The notes under the pieces are model-generated. The model ran no database searches. It was not told the origin of the DNA and was given only the letters and a program-made list of their open reading frames with translations. From Udeniomyces pyricola (Eukaryota; Basidiomycota; Tremellomycetes; Cystofilobasidiales; Mrakiaceae), in NCBI GenBank assembly GCA_039545295.1, contig BCIK01000010.1:883808-947807 (forward strand): DNA of 64,000 nt, given 5' to 3'. The position numbers were made by a program, and so were the translations under genes. This document shows, one piece after another, positions 24,054-35,812 of the stretch. Position 1 is the stretch's first letter. The number at the start of each line of letters is the position of its first letter.

Positions 24054-27000
24054 ATGGTCGCCGCCGCGCCGTCCACCTCGGCCTTTGCGGCCCTCACCGC
24101 CCTCTTGGACTCGAAACCTCATGCGTTCGCTTTGCCCGAGGGCGAAGCCTCCCTCGCTTCCGCTGCCGAGGAAGCCTTGAAGGAAGTCTTCACGCTTGGT
24201 GAGTGTTCTTATCCAAAGTGTAGATGGCGGGGACGGGGAGGGTTATGGGAGAGACAAAGGATTGAAAGAGACGGACGCGCGAAGCTTCTACTCGTGCGGT
24301 AGGTATCGTTGGGCGCGACGAGTATGGCTGTCTGCCTTGTCTCGATCGCGTCCGACTTGACCAGACCCACGGATTGCTTGGCAGTATCACAATTGTAATC
24401 AAGACGTACAAAAGGGGTTGGGTGTGCCGGCTGGCAGAGGGGGGCTTTGAATGATGGAAGCCGATGGCAGTTGGATTCTTGCTGGCTTTCCTTCTTTCGT
24501 ACTTTCTCTTTACCTCATGTACTGACACATGAACTCGACCTCTACTTGCTCTCACTCTTTCGCTTTCTTTCTTTATTCCTCACCCAGCTCTCTCGACTGA
24601 AAACGCACAGTACCCCCGAATCACGGAGGTCCTCTCCCTCGGTACCTCTGATGCCCTCGAATCCTCGATCCCCATCACCCCGCTCGACACCCTCTACACC
24701 GACGGCATGGACCCCGACCAGATCTGGGAGCAACTTGAAATGCGATCTGCAAATCTATGCAACGTGCTCGAGGAGATTGGCATGCTCGACAAGATGGCTA
24801 TGGGCGGAGGTGATGAAGGAAGCCTCACGGGCGAAGAGAAGGCAGAGAGGGGAATCTTGGACTCGGACGAGGAGGAAGGGGACAGCGAAGAGGGAAGTGA
24901 TGATGAGTTGAGCTTTGATGGTATCGACGATATGGAGGATAGTGGGTCGAGTGGGGAAGATGATGAGGATGAAGACGACGAAGAGTTTGATAGTGACGAG
25001 GAGGAGCTCGGGCTTGATGCCGACGGCGAAGAGAGGAGTCTCGAGTTTGGAGAGGAGGATGATTTGGGCATGGACGAGGATGAGGAGGATGAGGAGGAAG
25101 ATGAAGATGAGGAGGAAGATGAAGATGAGGAGGAAGAAGATGAAGATGACGACACCGGAAGGAGGATCGAGGATCTCGACATGCCTGGCTCAAAGTCGTC
25201 CCGCAAGAAGTAAGCCCATCATCTCTTTCTCTCTTTCTTTCGCTTTGATTCTCAATCTCCTCCAGTGGCTCCATATGGATCTTCATATGTACTAATCCTC
25301 ATCTTGTGTGTCTTGTCTTTTCCTCTTCGTTTGAACAGGTTCCATCCCGTTTTGGACGACCCTTTCTTCTCAATTCATGACTTCAACCGAGAGACTGAGG
25401 AGCTCGAGGCGTTCGAAGTTTCCAACGGCAAGCTCGGCCTGGACGACGATGAGGACGAGGAGGACGAAGATGAAGATGATGACGATGACCTCGAGGGCCT
25501 GATGAGTGGGGCAGGTGGAAACAAGGTCGACATGTGGGCCAACGTTGAGGCTGCCAACGATGTAGGAACCGATGGTACGTCGTGCTTTACCTCTTTTTTC
25601 CTTTGTTGTTGCTTTCGTTCTTCTCCTTTTCTGTTGTTGTCATCTTCCATGTCGCAACGTGAAAGAGACATCATATGTCGCCGTTCAAATGGAGTGATTT
25701 GGGATACTAAAAATACTCTTTCACGCTGTTTTCTTTCTCCCTTGCTTGTGCTCTCCTCTTGCCTTTGGATTCACCCAGAGGTCAAGTACGCCGACTTCTT
25801 CGCTCCTCCAGCCAAGGTCTTCAAGCCGACCGGTTCCAACGCCAAAGCGTCGTCTTCTTCTTTCAAGGGCAAGAAAGTCAAATCCAACGCCAAGCCCTCG
25901 TTTGACGAGATGGATGATGACCTCGAGGATGAGATGATGATGGACGGTGAGGATGGAGACGAGGACTTGGAGATGGAAGACTACGATGAGGATGAGGCTG
26001 GGTCGGATGACCTCGACGACGGCATGGATGTTACGAGCAGGGCCAAGGGAGATCTCTTTGCTGATGACGATGATGAGGACGGTGATGATGACTCTGGTAA
26101 GTGTTTGCTCACTCTCTCGAGTTTTATCATATATATTTTTCTCCTTCCCTTTCTGACCAAAGAGGGCGTGAGCTTGTTTGCATAGAGCCACGTCGCACAT
26201 AACTGATCAATTTACGATTTTCTACCTTTGCTTCCTTCACTGGCTCATGGCTCTTTAAACCCTCTCTCTCTCTCTGCTGCCTTCTAGCTCCCCTCTCGAC
26301 GCACGCCAAGCGTCTTGCGGCCCTCTCTGCCCAAATCGCATCGCTCGAGCAAGAGAACGTTGGAGCCAAGCCTTGGGCGCTTTCGGGTGAGGCTGGCTCG
26401 CGTTCGAGACCCATCAACGCCATCCTCGAGGAGGACCTTGAGTTTGAGACCGTCGGCAAGCAGGTCCCCGTCGTGACCGAGGAGAAGGTCAAGGGTCTCG
26501 AAGAGATGATCAAGAAGAGAATCTTGGACGTGAGTCTTTGTCTTTGTTCTCAATCGCTTTCTGTTTTTCTTTTCATTTGGCTCCCCCCCCCCCTCACCTC
26601 TGATCTAATCGTTTCCTTCCCTTGCTCTCTCTTTTTGTTTTTTTGCTTCAAACAGAACGACTTCAACGATGTCCTTCGTCGTCGCCCTCTCGACTCCAAG
26701 CCGTTCCTTCCCTCGCGTGTCTTTGAGCTCAACGATCAGCAATCGACCAAGTCCCTCGCCCAAATTTACGAGGACCAGTACACCGCCTCGACCTCAACGA
26801 GCTCGACCGGCAAGAACGGCGTCGCGCTCGACGATCGCGATGGCAAGTTGGCCAAGGAGCATGAGGAGATCGAGAAGGCTTGGGGGGAGATTTGTTATAA
26901 ACTCGATGCGCTCAGTAACGCCAACTTTACGCCGAAACAGGTGAGCTTTTGCTATCTCCTTTTTTTCGTTTTGATATCTGCGCTCTGCTTTTGAAACGCT

Positions 27001-27596
27001 TTCACACGCACCCCCCCCCCCTCTCTCTCTCTCTGTAATCATTAATCTGATCCTACCTTTCTTCTTCGTTTTTTTTTTCTTTCTCTTCTTGCCTTTCAAT
27101 TCCTTTCCTCTCTCTTCCCCCCCCCCCCTTCCTCCCTCAGCCGAAAGCCCAAATCCAAACTGTGTCGAACCTTCCTTCGCTCTCGCTCGAGACGGCCCTC
27201 CCTCCGACCCAACGGGCCTCTCACCTTCTCGCGCCCGAAGAAGTCTTCCAACCGCCTTCCGCCTCAGCTCTCACTTCGAAATCCGAGCTTACGCCCGCCC
27301 AGAAACGAGCCCTCCACAACAAGGAGAAGAAGACGAAGAAGAAGCATCGGGATGCGTTGGCGGCGAACGTGGCGTCGTTTGGAGGTGGAAGTGGGGTAGC
27401 AGCGAGTCGGAAGAAGGGAGCCAAGGGAGAAAAGGGCGCCAAGGAAGAAGCGTTGAGGAATTTGGTCAAGGCTGGAAAGGGTGTGACGGTGATTGGGAAG
27501 ACCAAGAAGGACTTTACGGGTAAAGGGGAGAGGAAGAAAGGTGTCACCGGCGAGGGTTCAGACGTTCCGCAGGATGGAGCGCGGTTGAAGCTTTAG
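24054..27596 (+). CDS. MPP10: U3 snoRNP component Mpp10
   Basis: Scaffold of the Mpp10-Imp3-Imp4 subcomplex of the small-subunit processome, needed for 18S pre-rRNA cleavage in the nucleolus. ATG 24054 gives MVAAAPSTSAFAALTALLDS. Exon 2 has STENAQYPRITEVLSLGTSD and MDPDQIWEQLEMRSANLCNV. Long Asp/Glu tracts occupy about 24850-25170, 25440-25500 and 25910-26095. Family landmarks follow: EVKYADFFAPPAKVFKP, RSRPINAILEEDLEF, SLAQIYEDQY and EHEEIEKAWGEICYKLDALS. A Lys-rich tail (PAQKRALHNKEKKTKKKHRD) ends at TAG 27594-27596. About seven exons, roughly 700 residues, normal for the family. The acidic runs produce long antisense poly-Ser frames, which are not genes. Confidence 0.95.
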
Positions 27597-28455
27597 AAGG
27601 TCGGTGAGAGGTTGAGGGGTTGATCTCGATCATTACCTTCGGGTGGAGGGTGGGGGGGGACGTGGATCGAGATGGAGATATATATCATGTCGCATCTTCT
27701 TTTTTTTTTCTTCTTCTGTTTCTCTGTTTCTCGTTTTCTCTTTTCTTCGCTTAGACTGTTCTCTGAGGTTTCCTTTTTTTCTTCTTCTTTTTTTTTTCTC
27801 GGTCGCTTCTTGGTTCTTTGAGAAGTCTCAAACATAACCCCTCACCTCTTCCAGCGAAACTCAAAACAAGGAGACAAAGATATCCAATACCATGATAGAG
27901 GAGTCATAATTAAGGTGGGGTTTGGCTAGAGACTTCCCTTATTGACTCTTCAGCGCTCGCGGACTACCTAGCTCTGTCGTCGCCGAGTGGTCAGTCACCG
28001 AAATATCAGAGGGCTCATATAACGAGAAAGAAACGAAAGAGCATGATGGATGGTGAATCAGAATCGATCTACAGATCGGTCGGCCAGAGGAATTCAGGAG
28101 TTAAGAATGAAAGGGTGTGTAGAGAACGAAGAGGGGGGGGGGGGGGGATAAAAGGGGTCCAAACGGAGGATCAAAGAAAAGGCAAGACTAAATCAGGTTT
28201 TTTTTGTGAGAGGGTAGGTGGAAGGAAGCAAGTGATATGACTAATGTCGACGAGAGAGCAGGAGAGAGGAAGGGGGGGGGGGGGGGGCAGAGGGAAGAGC
28301 GAGGATGAGTGCAAAATTGACGGCTGGGATACATGAGTAGATACGAAAATGATCAAGCAAGGACCTGAAATGGTTGGAGAAACGGTCAAGGTAGTGGGAG
28401 GATTGAATTGGCGAACAAGAAAAGAAGAGAAACGAAACAAGGAGCAGATAGGGGT
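27597..28455. other. Convergent intergenic region MPP10 / YTH1
   Basis: 860 bp between two converging 3' ends, expected to hold both terminators. It is T-rich directly after MPP10 (27690-27800). It also contains G15 (28133-28147) and G16 (28272-28287). No ORF with protein-like composition was found. Confidence 0.6.
28133..28287. repeat. Paired G15 and G16 homopolymers
   Basis: Runs at 28133-28147 and 28272-28287, about 125 bp apart between the MPP10 and YTH1 ends. On the YTH1 transcript strand they are C-runs, beyond the stop codon. Confidence 0.8.
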
Positions 28456-30576
28456 CTAGTTCTGACGATCGAGACCACCTCGATTGCCCGGAACGTTGCG
28501 ATTCGGACAGCTGGTGAGGAAAAGTGTGTGAGACAAGGCATCGGTTTGGTCGGTTACAAACAAAAGGAAGAGATGGGAGTCAGTCATGTAGAGTCAGCGT
28601 AAGAAAGGTAAGGGTGATACTCAAAAAAGAAAAAGAAAGGAAAGGCAAGGCAAGACGCAACTTGTTGGCAAAATGTCCATGCTGTGCAGCGCGCGAGGGA
28701 CGAGAAAACGCGCGAGGAGGGACCGGGATCAGACGGTTTGACAATGAAAGACGCGCGAGAGAAAGGACAAGCGTGTCAGCTATCGATTCTTTACGTCTTA
28801 CAAGGGGAAAGGAAAGGGAAAGACCTCCCGGTGAGAGGTTGAGATGGAAGGGGTAAGCAGAAACTCACGTTCCCACATTTGCTAAGAGAGCGAAAGAAGA
28901 GGTGGCAAGACAGAGCATTCTGGATAAGTAACCTTCTCCGAAACAGTCTAAGGAGGAAAAAGAAAGGTCGCAACACTCACAAACACAGGACCGTCGACAG
29001 ATCTTTCTGCTGGTGATGACCACCACCGCCCCCTCCGCCCCCACCTCTGCCTCCACCTCCTCCACCTCCACCTCCCCGGTCCTCCCATTTTCTGCCCCAA
29101 CCCGCCGTCTCGGGGTTGTACTCTGAGTATCTTCCGTAGCCGGGTGGAGGAGGTCCGGGAGCCTCGGGAACGGGTGGCGAAGGGGGACGGTAGTGTTCCG
29201 GGGGTGGGAGGGGAGCTTTCGGGTGGGAGTTCGGACAGGTGGGACCGAGAGGACAGAAACCAGTTAGGTAAGAAGGACACAGCACACCTGGACGGTGAAG
29301 ACGGGGACATGTCGGACCTGCAGGGAGAAAGCAGGGAGAAGCAGAGGCGATCAATTCGCTCTGATTAGTCAGCCATCTTGCCTTGGCTTCTTTGTGGTCT
29401 CGTCTATTCCACCTTCTGTCTTTGAATGTACGACGCGACTCCAACTCACCAAGCCAACAGAATCCCCTCTGATAGTCCAAGCAGACCTTCTTCTTTTCCT
29501 TTGGGTGGAAGTATAGGCATTCGTCACCGGCTGAGCAGTAGCCGTACTTGAGGTACCAATGGCATTCTGGCATAGCACGAAGATTATACTCGTGGAGGAA
29601 TTCACATGCATCGGCCTGGGTCGAGTTTCGAGGGTCAAAGAGCATATGAGAGCTGGGTCAGTTGGGGTAGATCCATGTTGGGAGGAAAGGGATGAGGGGT
29701 TGTTGGCTCAGAAAGCCGTGAGTGCTATCAAGACTAGTCTGTGATATCGATTTTCTGAGCCCTTCCATGAGATCCCGGTGATTTTGCCGCACGATGAGAT
29801 GCAGATCGAGAGTAGGTGCGTGTCAAGGCATCATGATAACCAGGGGTCTGAGTGTAGCAAGCAGGACGCGACGCGGACCGGCTGACCCCGAGCAGACCAT
29901 GTTTCCTTCTCTCGCCATCACTGAATCGTCAACCTTGACTACTCAAGTCACATTCTCGAACCCTTTGATTCAATCACAAGGAAAGATAGGCAAACCAGGA
30001 AACTAAGACCGAGGTCAAGCCAGGACTTGGAAACTCACCTTCTTACACAATCCTCTCAGCCAATGCTTACAAACCGTCTTCAACCGCTCCCGGTCACGTG
30101 GATGGTGCGGTATAGGCGGTGGTGGGATAAAGTTGAGAGGACTCGGTTGAGTATGACGCAAAGGGCAGGCTTGAGGACCAATCGGGCAGCCAGCCGTCGT
30201 GAGTGATAGACGACAGATCTGGTCATCTGCGATTGGTAGAAAGGACAAGGAAGGATGGCTCGTGAGCAAAGGAACAAGGATTGGTGTCCATCATGGGTGT
30301 ATATATGCGTGTACTTGAGGCGAAAGAGATTGATAATCGTCCGGACGAACCTTTATCGAGCTTGAGGCGGAGATCTTGCTTGATGTAGGACTCGATGTTG
30401 AGGGAAACTTGGTGGAAATCGGGTCGGATGCGGTCTTGAGCGGGCTGAGTGGGAGCAAGGAGGGAGAGGAAAGGCGTGAATGAGTCAGTTCACATGATAA
30501 TGTTTCGATCACAGTGACTAATTGAGGTAGTGGAAGGATTGATAGGTCGTACGACGCTCAAAGTGGAGGAGGCCAT
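28456..30576 (-). CDS. YTH1: CPSF30/Yth1, CCCH zinc-finger polyadenylation factor
   Basis: Subunit of the cleavage and polyadenylation factor that helps bind AAUAAA-type signals. The start is ATG 30576 (MASSTLSV); a GTACGA donor leads to PAQDRIRPDFHQVSLNIESY and IKQDLRLKLDK. Five CCCH fingers follow: CRLSLTTAGCPIGPQACPLRH (spacing C-X8-C-X6-C-X3-H), VCKHWLRGLCKKADACEFLH, ECHWYLKYGYCSAGDECLYFH, VCLDYQRGFCWLGPTCPRLH and LCPSYLTGFCPLGPTCPNSH. After a Pro-rich then Gly-rich linker (about 29000-29230) come short exons giving CFKCGNHGHFANKC, a perfect C-X2-C-X4-H-X4-C zinc knuckle, and NVPGNRGGLDRQN before TAG at 28456-28458. The knuckle exons (near 28875 and 28670-28690) are very short and were placed by splice phase. 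About 330 residues. Confidence 0.92.
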
Positions 30577-31002
30577 GACGGTGTGGACGGGCGAGGATGA
30601 CGGTGGATAGGATGGGATGGTCAATATCGATATCGAGTGGGACGCGTCGGCTTGGTGTATGGTTGGTTGTACGTGGCTGTGTAACGCAATCGAACCTTGA
30701 TCATGATCAGGCTGTGTCAGGCGCGCGTAGCAGCAACCTTTGGCCTGTTTCAATTGGTTTCAACACCGAGTACCTATCACGTGACATCTTTTGATCAGCT
30801 TTCTTTGATCTTTTCTCATCTCCTCCCATGATCCCCTTGCTCTTCCAAACGTACGTACGACATGGACATTCGTTACCTTCGCTAATTGTACGATCCAATC
30901 TCTCTCCAAGTGATTGCATCGGCGGCATTTCAATCAGCCCGTTCTGCCATTCAATCTCTTCTATCACCCTCGAGCATATATCCTCCCATCCGCGATCCCA
31001 AA
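30577..31002. other. Intergenic: YTH1 promoter and FetB-like gene 3' flank
   Basis: A tandem gap of about 425 bp on the - strand. ORFs read here are out of frame with both neighbours and have no recognisable protein composition. No clear TATA box. Confidence 0.5.
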
Positions 31003-33081
31003 TTAATCCTCCATCTGACGCTTCTTTCCAAACAACCTCTTCCAACCGACAGTGACAAGTCGACCAATGCTCCTGAAACCGCCGCTGAGGATGGACTCCT
31101 TGCCGTAGATGCGGTCCGACCGAACGCGGTGGCGCGCGTCCACGACGGTGAGGAGAGTAAAGGTCATCGTACACAATACGGTCAGGGCTGAGGACGCGCT
31201 GATCATGAACATCAGAATCACTGTGAGAGGAAAGAAGAAGAGGAGAAGGATTAAATGAAGGATTTATGTCTTAGTCCAGGGGTCAAGGAACCGATCGAGC
31301 TATGCGTCCCGATAAGCTCGAGGTATGGAATGAATCGGACTTACTCTGCAACTTGGCGGCTTGCTCCACGCTATCTCCACCGAGGATCGCACCCGTCATC
31401 AATCCGGGAATAGAAATCATGCTGCATTACAAGACAAGGACCGGATGATAGGAATCCCATCAGCAATCTTCTACCCATGTGTTATTCAGCCAGTCACGCG
31501 CTGGACGGCAAACAACAAATGCTAGCGAGTAAGACGAGTCAAAACCAACCCAATGACGCTCATCTGATTGATAGTCGGTGTCAGGGCCAGAGAGAGAGCG
31601 TTCTTGGCGATGGGTCGGCATGCTTCGAATCGAGAGGCTCCCATTGCGAGGTAAGTCTGATACAAAAAAAAGGAGAGGATGAATGATTGGATGGTTAGGA
31701 GATCATGAGGATGGGACAAGTATCGGGCCAATCAGCAGCACAGGTCATGAAAACATGGAACCAAAATTCTCCAGTCGGCTTGAGAGAGATATCTGTTTCT
31801 CACCTCAACTTTGTCCCGGTTCTCGGTGAATTCCTTGAGGATGGATGTGACCGAAACGGTGACGGCGGAGATAGCGTTACCCAGAATCATGCCGCAAAGG
31901 GGGACGTATTGGTTGGGTTTCCAGATGGGCTCTCTCTTCATGACGGCAGATCCTGAAAGGCGAAGCATGACGGGTGATGGAGGGATCGATTTCGTGAGTC
32001 GAGACGCAGCGTAGCTTGGGCAGCAGAGAGAACAACAGGGGCAACGCACCAGCAAGCGAGATGGGTACCGTCGCAGCGAGGAAGGAAAGTAGAACGATAG
32101 GGAACATGTTGGCGTAGCGTTGTTTTGCCTTGTTGAACACTATCAGTCGGGCAGAGAATGGGCAGGACCCAAACGATGGATGAGAGTTGAGAAAGGGTTT
32201 GAGTCAGGCGCTCTTTGTCCAAAACCGAGGTTTCTTTCCAATCAATACTAGTCGACTGACCTGCTTCGAATGCTCCGAGGAGGTTCAGTAGAACTAGACA
32301 ATATCCATGTTTGGAAGCAATAGCACAGGAGTCAGCATCGAGCTCACTTGGGTCTGGCAGAGAGCTCAGAGGTGCACAGAAAGGCTGGCAAGATCGACGA
32401 GAGACGACGGATGACGTAGTCGCGTGCATTGCGCGTGGTCTACTGCTTGTCCTGTTGACAGTGTCCCCCCTCGCCATAACCCCCTCCCCCTCCCCCTCCC
32501 CCCTTCCCCACTCTGGTCAACATGACTTACAGACGATACCGGCGACACCAAAGATGTTGTTGGCATCGAACACTTTGTCGAGGATGAGCGACATGATCGA
32601 AAGCTGGATGACTGTATACAAGGGGGAAGAGTGGACAGCATCAACCGGCTTGATCGACGCCCTGTTCACTGTGACGAGAGCAGTCAGACAAAGCCAACGT
32701 ACCACATCGAGCTGTTGAGTCGCTCGAATGAATGGGGAGAATATGAGAGAAGGCAGTGAACACATGGTAGATATATATGGATGGAATATTAGGGAAGCGG
32801 TAAAGATCAAAATGCAGGTAGTGTGAGCTTTGGATGAGCAGGTGCTTCTTGCCGGAAGACGGTGGTAGATTTGCGTACGTACCTGCGGCAATGACAAGAG
32901 ACGATCCGACGCCGAGTCCCAGGAAGAAGGAGATGAAAGCATCAAAGAGGATGAAGGAGAATGCAAAGAGAACGTTCCAATCTTTGACGACGAATGAAAC
33001 GTCGAGACAGACGGCGTGAGCACGAGTCCGGCCATGAGCGATTGGATGTTTCCAGTCGGGGAGGGTTGGTAGCATGGCCAT
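31003..33081 (-). CDS. FetB/ALS3-type (UPF0014) membrane permease
   Basis: Multi-pass membrane protein related to bacterial FetB (iron-export permease) and plant ALS3/STAR2 (aluminium tolerance); substrate here unknown. Nine exons join in perfect phase to 320 residues: 33081-32883, 32711-32703, 32611-32531, 32293-32261, 32139-32050, 31952-31804, 31656-31550, 31421-31345, 31220-31003. Start MAMLPTLPDWKHPIAHGRTR. Family landmarks: FILFDAFISFFLGLGVGSSL, AARCVIQLSIMSLILDKVF, LLNLLGAFEAVFNKAKQRYA, FPIVLLSFLAATVPISLAG, PLCGMILGNAISA, ILKEFTENRDKVE, YLAMGASRFEACRPIAKNAL, INQMSVIGMISIPGLMTGAI and ILMFMISASSALT. A basic tail ends KKRQMED. About seven to eight helices. Exon 2 is only 9 nt. In bacteria and plants the permease works with a separate ABC ATPase (FetA, STAR1); none lies in this window. 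Confidence 0.93.
32703..32711 (-). other. 9-nt microexon (exon 2 of the FetB-like gene)
   Basis: CTCGATGTG, preceded by an ACTCAACAG acceptor and followed by a GTACGT donor. It completes a phase-1 codon left by exon 1 and hands over phase 1 to exon 3, giving AARCVIQL, the residues expected in this family. Skipping it would keep the frame but delete three residues (A-R-C). Confidence 0.85.
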
Positions 33082-33492
33082 CCAGAAACACTAAACAGGT
33101 CGGATGGACTGACAGGTAAGATCCTGTTGGTCAGCCGAGTGATCCTTGAGAATGGAGACCAAAGGGGTGGACATATTTGGTGGATGGTGGATGGTGGATG
33201 GAATCGATATCAGTCATGTTGATGGAATCATCATCATCATCAATCATCCGTCGTCGTCGATGATATATATATCATATATGATATATCATCCATCATATTA
33301 TATCTATATACACACACATACAGTAATACATCATCCCTTTCACCCGCGTCGCGTCCATTCTCTCTCTCTCTCTGCGCCCGCCGCCTCACCCTTGCATTTC
33401 CATCCATCACCATCACCATCATCCTCATCCTCATCCTCATCCTCATCCAGCCATCCACTGATAGGTACTCATTGCCCCCAATCCATCCAATC
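33082..33492. promoter_or_regulatory. Divergent promoter: FetB-like gene / dynamitin
   Basis: 410 bp between two diverging ATGs. It is dominated by an AT-rich block holding nested palindromes: TGATATATATATCA (33261-33274) and TGATATATCA (33279-33288), each self-complementary. The block has several GATA cores on both strands, and (CATCCT)n repeats follow at 33418-33452. The palindromes could be regulator sites or simply TA-repeat by-products. Confidence 0.5.
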
Positions 33493-35812
33493 ATGGCCTC
33501 AAAGTATGCCAATCTGCCCGACATCGTCAGTCAATCAACCNCCCCCCCCCCTCCCTTCTCCCTCTCGCTCTCTGCTTCCAACCAAACACCTCTGTCCCTC
33601 GGCTGGGACTCAGCTCAGCGCCACCGTCAACGCCGCATCTCTTTCCATCCGCATTCTTCACTCACACCCTTCTGCCCGACTCGCCACTGACCTTGTTCTT
33701 GCTCGAACCCTGCACCCTCACAGGATACAGATCCGGACGTGTACGAAACACCCGAGACGCCAGAGGATCGGTACCGAAGGAGAGCTCATGTGCGTTTCGT
33801 CTGTAGGCGAGGACCCCTGTGTGGAGTGCCTTTGCTGTCGCTCCGTCTCTTTCCTCGTCCCAAGTTGGGGCTCTCATGCCTTCACCAGCCTGATCACCAT
33901 CACTCAAATCAGGACTAACCACACTCTCGGGTCTATCTCTTCCTTCTCCCTCAAATCGCAGTACGATACGCTTTCCGACGACGAATTCCCTGCGGATGAT
34001 CGCAAGGGCTCCTCGACGTCTTCCTCCTCTCGTCTCCCTTCTACCACCACCAACAACCATCGGAACGACATTGATGAATCTCGACTACCTGGAAGAGATA
34101 CTCTAGGTCAGCGCTTTGGGGCGTTGGCATCTCGTACGTCGCAATCTCTCTCCTCTCGGCTTTGAACGCCCAACAGCCATGCCTCTTTGTCTTCGTGTCA
34201 GGTGCATACAGAGCACAAATGTATACAATCTCATAGGATCATATAAAGACATGTTGCTTCTAACGTCGGAATCGGATTGGGATTTACCCCGTTCTTGTCG
34301 TTACGTGCTATTCTGACACCTATGCACTCCCCCCCCCCCTTTCTCCCTCGGCGTATGACCTCTTCGCGTCCCTCTTCCCATCAGAAACATACACCCTCTA
34401 CCCTTCGACCCACCGCGCTCGTCTCCCTAACCTCCCGCCAAGCTCACTTCCTTCAGACGTGACCATCTACGACCCTTCGCCTTACGAAACGGAGCATCCC
34501 CGAGCGCGACTTCGTCGACTGCGGTATGAGATGGAAGAGCTCGAGGCTCAACTGGGCAGTGACAACTTTCGTGAAGGTCTAGAGGAGGGTGAGGGAACCG
34601 GAGGAGTGGCGAGGTTAGCGGATGTCGGGAGGGAGAGTGGGGTGTCTAGTAAACGAGGTGGAGGCGAGGGAGATGAGATTGGCTCCATGCTGAGGGAACT
34701 CAGGGGACTCAAAGTCGGGTTGAGCAGGCTCGAGAGTGACAATGGGACGGGAGGGAATGGCTGGGATCAGAGGATGAGGCAATTGGAGGAGAAAAATCTT
34801 GAAGAAGCAGGGGTGGTTCATGGGGTAGATGAGGGAGATGCTTCGAGATCAGGTTTGTCAGAAACTACCCATCAAGGGGAATTCAGACGTACCAAGGGTG
34901 GCAAGAATGGGTTTGGTGGTGGAAGAGGCGAAGAAGAGAGGGCCCTCTCTGCGGATCTTGATCATCGGTTAGCTCAAGTCGAAAAGCTGTTAGGGGCTCA
35001 AGCCGCAGCGATGGAAGATGTGAGTCCACCCCTAACCAGTTGACTTCCGCCTTGCATCTGTCACTCCAATTCTTTGGATACATCTCTGAACCAAATCTAA
35101 CACTTCAACTTTACTTAATCTTGTTTTCCTTTCCCTTCCCTTCCCCTTCTTGCCTTATTCTGCTGCCCGCTTTCAGCCATCGACGCTTCCGATTCCAGTC
35201 CTCCCAACTCTGACCAAGCTCGATCGACTCTTAACGCTGTTAACGCAACCCCGACAACTCGATGCTATCTCCCGCCGGATCAAACTCCTCCTGACCGATC
35301 TGGATCGCGTCCAAGGCTCCCAAAGTGGGACCGGTGGCTCATCTTCCCTCGATGTGGCCACTACAACATCAACCATGGCTGGTCGATCAACTTCCAATAG
35401 TGGTCTCACTTCTACAACCCCCCTTCCTCATGCATCATCATCGTCGGCATCGTCACCACCACCATCATCATCATCATCAACCCCTTTGACTCCGAGCCAA
35501 GCGACGAAACTCGACGCTCTCTTTGACCTCCTTCCGACGTTGACACCACTCCTTCCTTTGCTTCCTCATCTTCTTACGCGTCTTCGATCCCTCGCTCATC
35601 TTCATTCGTCCGCTTCGACGTTTGCGTCTTCCCTTTCCGACCTCGAGACGGGTTCGGCGAGCCTCGAGGCGAACACCAAGGAGTTGGGCGCCATGCTCTC
35701 GGGGTTGGAGAAGGGCTTGGTGGAGAATGAGAAGAGGGTCATGGGGAACGTGAGGGCGTTGGGGACGAGGGTTGAAGATGTGTTGAAGAGGTTGGAAGCT
35801 CTGGATCGATGA
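33493..35812 (+). CDS. DCTN2: Dynactin subunit 2 (dynamitin, p50)
   Basis: Shoulder subunit of dynactin, the dynein adaptor, linking the Arp1 filament to p150. ATG 33493 gives MASKYANLPDI, a GTCAGT donor, then DTDPDVYETPETPEDRYRRR: the conserved dynamitin N-terminus. Later exons carry YDTLSDDEFPADD, TYTLYPSTHRARLPNLPPSS, YDPSPYETEHPRARLRRLRY with a coiled-coil start (EMEELEAQLG), then heptad-rich helices in the last exon (LPTLTKLDRLLTLLTQPRQL and TRLRSLAHLHSSASTFASSL), ending at TGA 35810-35812. A Ser-rich linker sits near 35400-35500. Intron 1 contains an N beside a C-run at 33541, so its length is uncertain. Roughly 480-520 residues, slightly long for the family because of the linkers. Confidence 0.9.

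Noticed and set aside
24694..25206. Antisense poly-Ser ORF opposite MPP10
   Set aside because: It is the complement of the GAT/GAG acidic tract of MPP10 and consists almost only of serine.
27970..28010. tRNA-like GCCGAGTGGTCAG string
   Set aside because: It resembles a Leu/Ser tRNA A box, but no matching B box (GGTTCGAATCC-type) or acceptor stem is found downstream.
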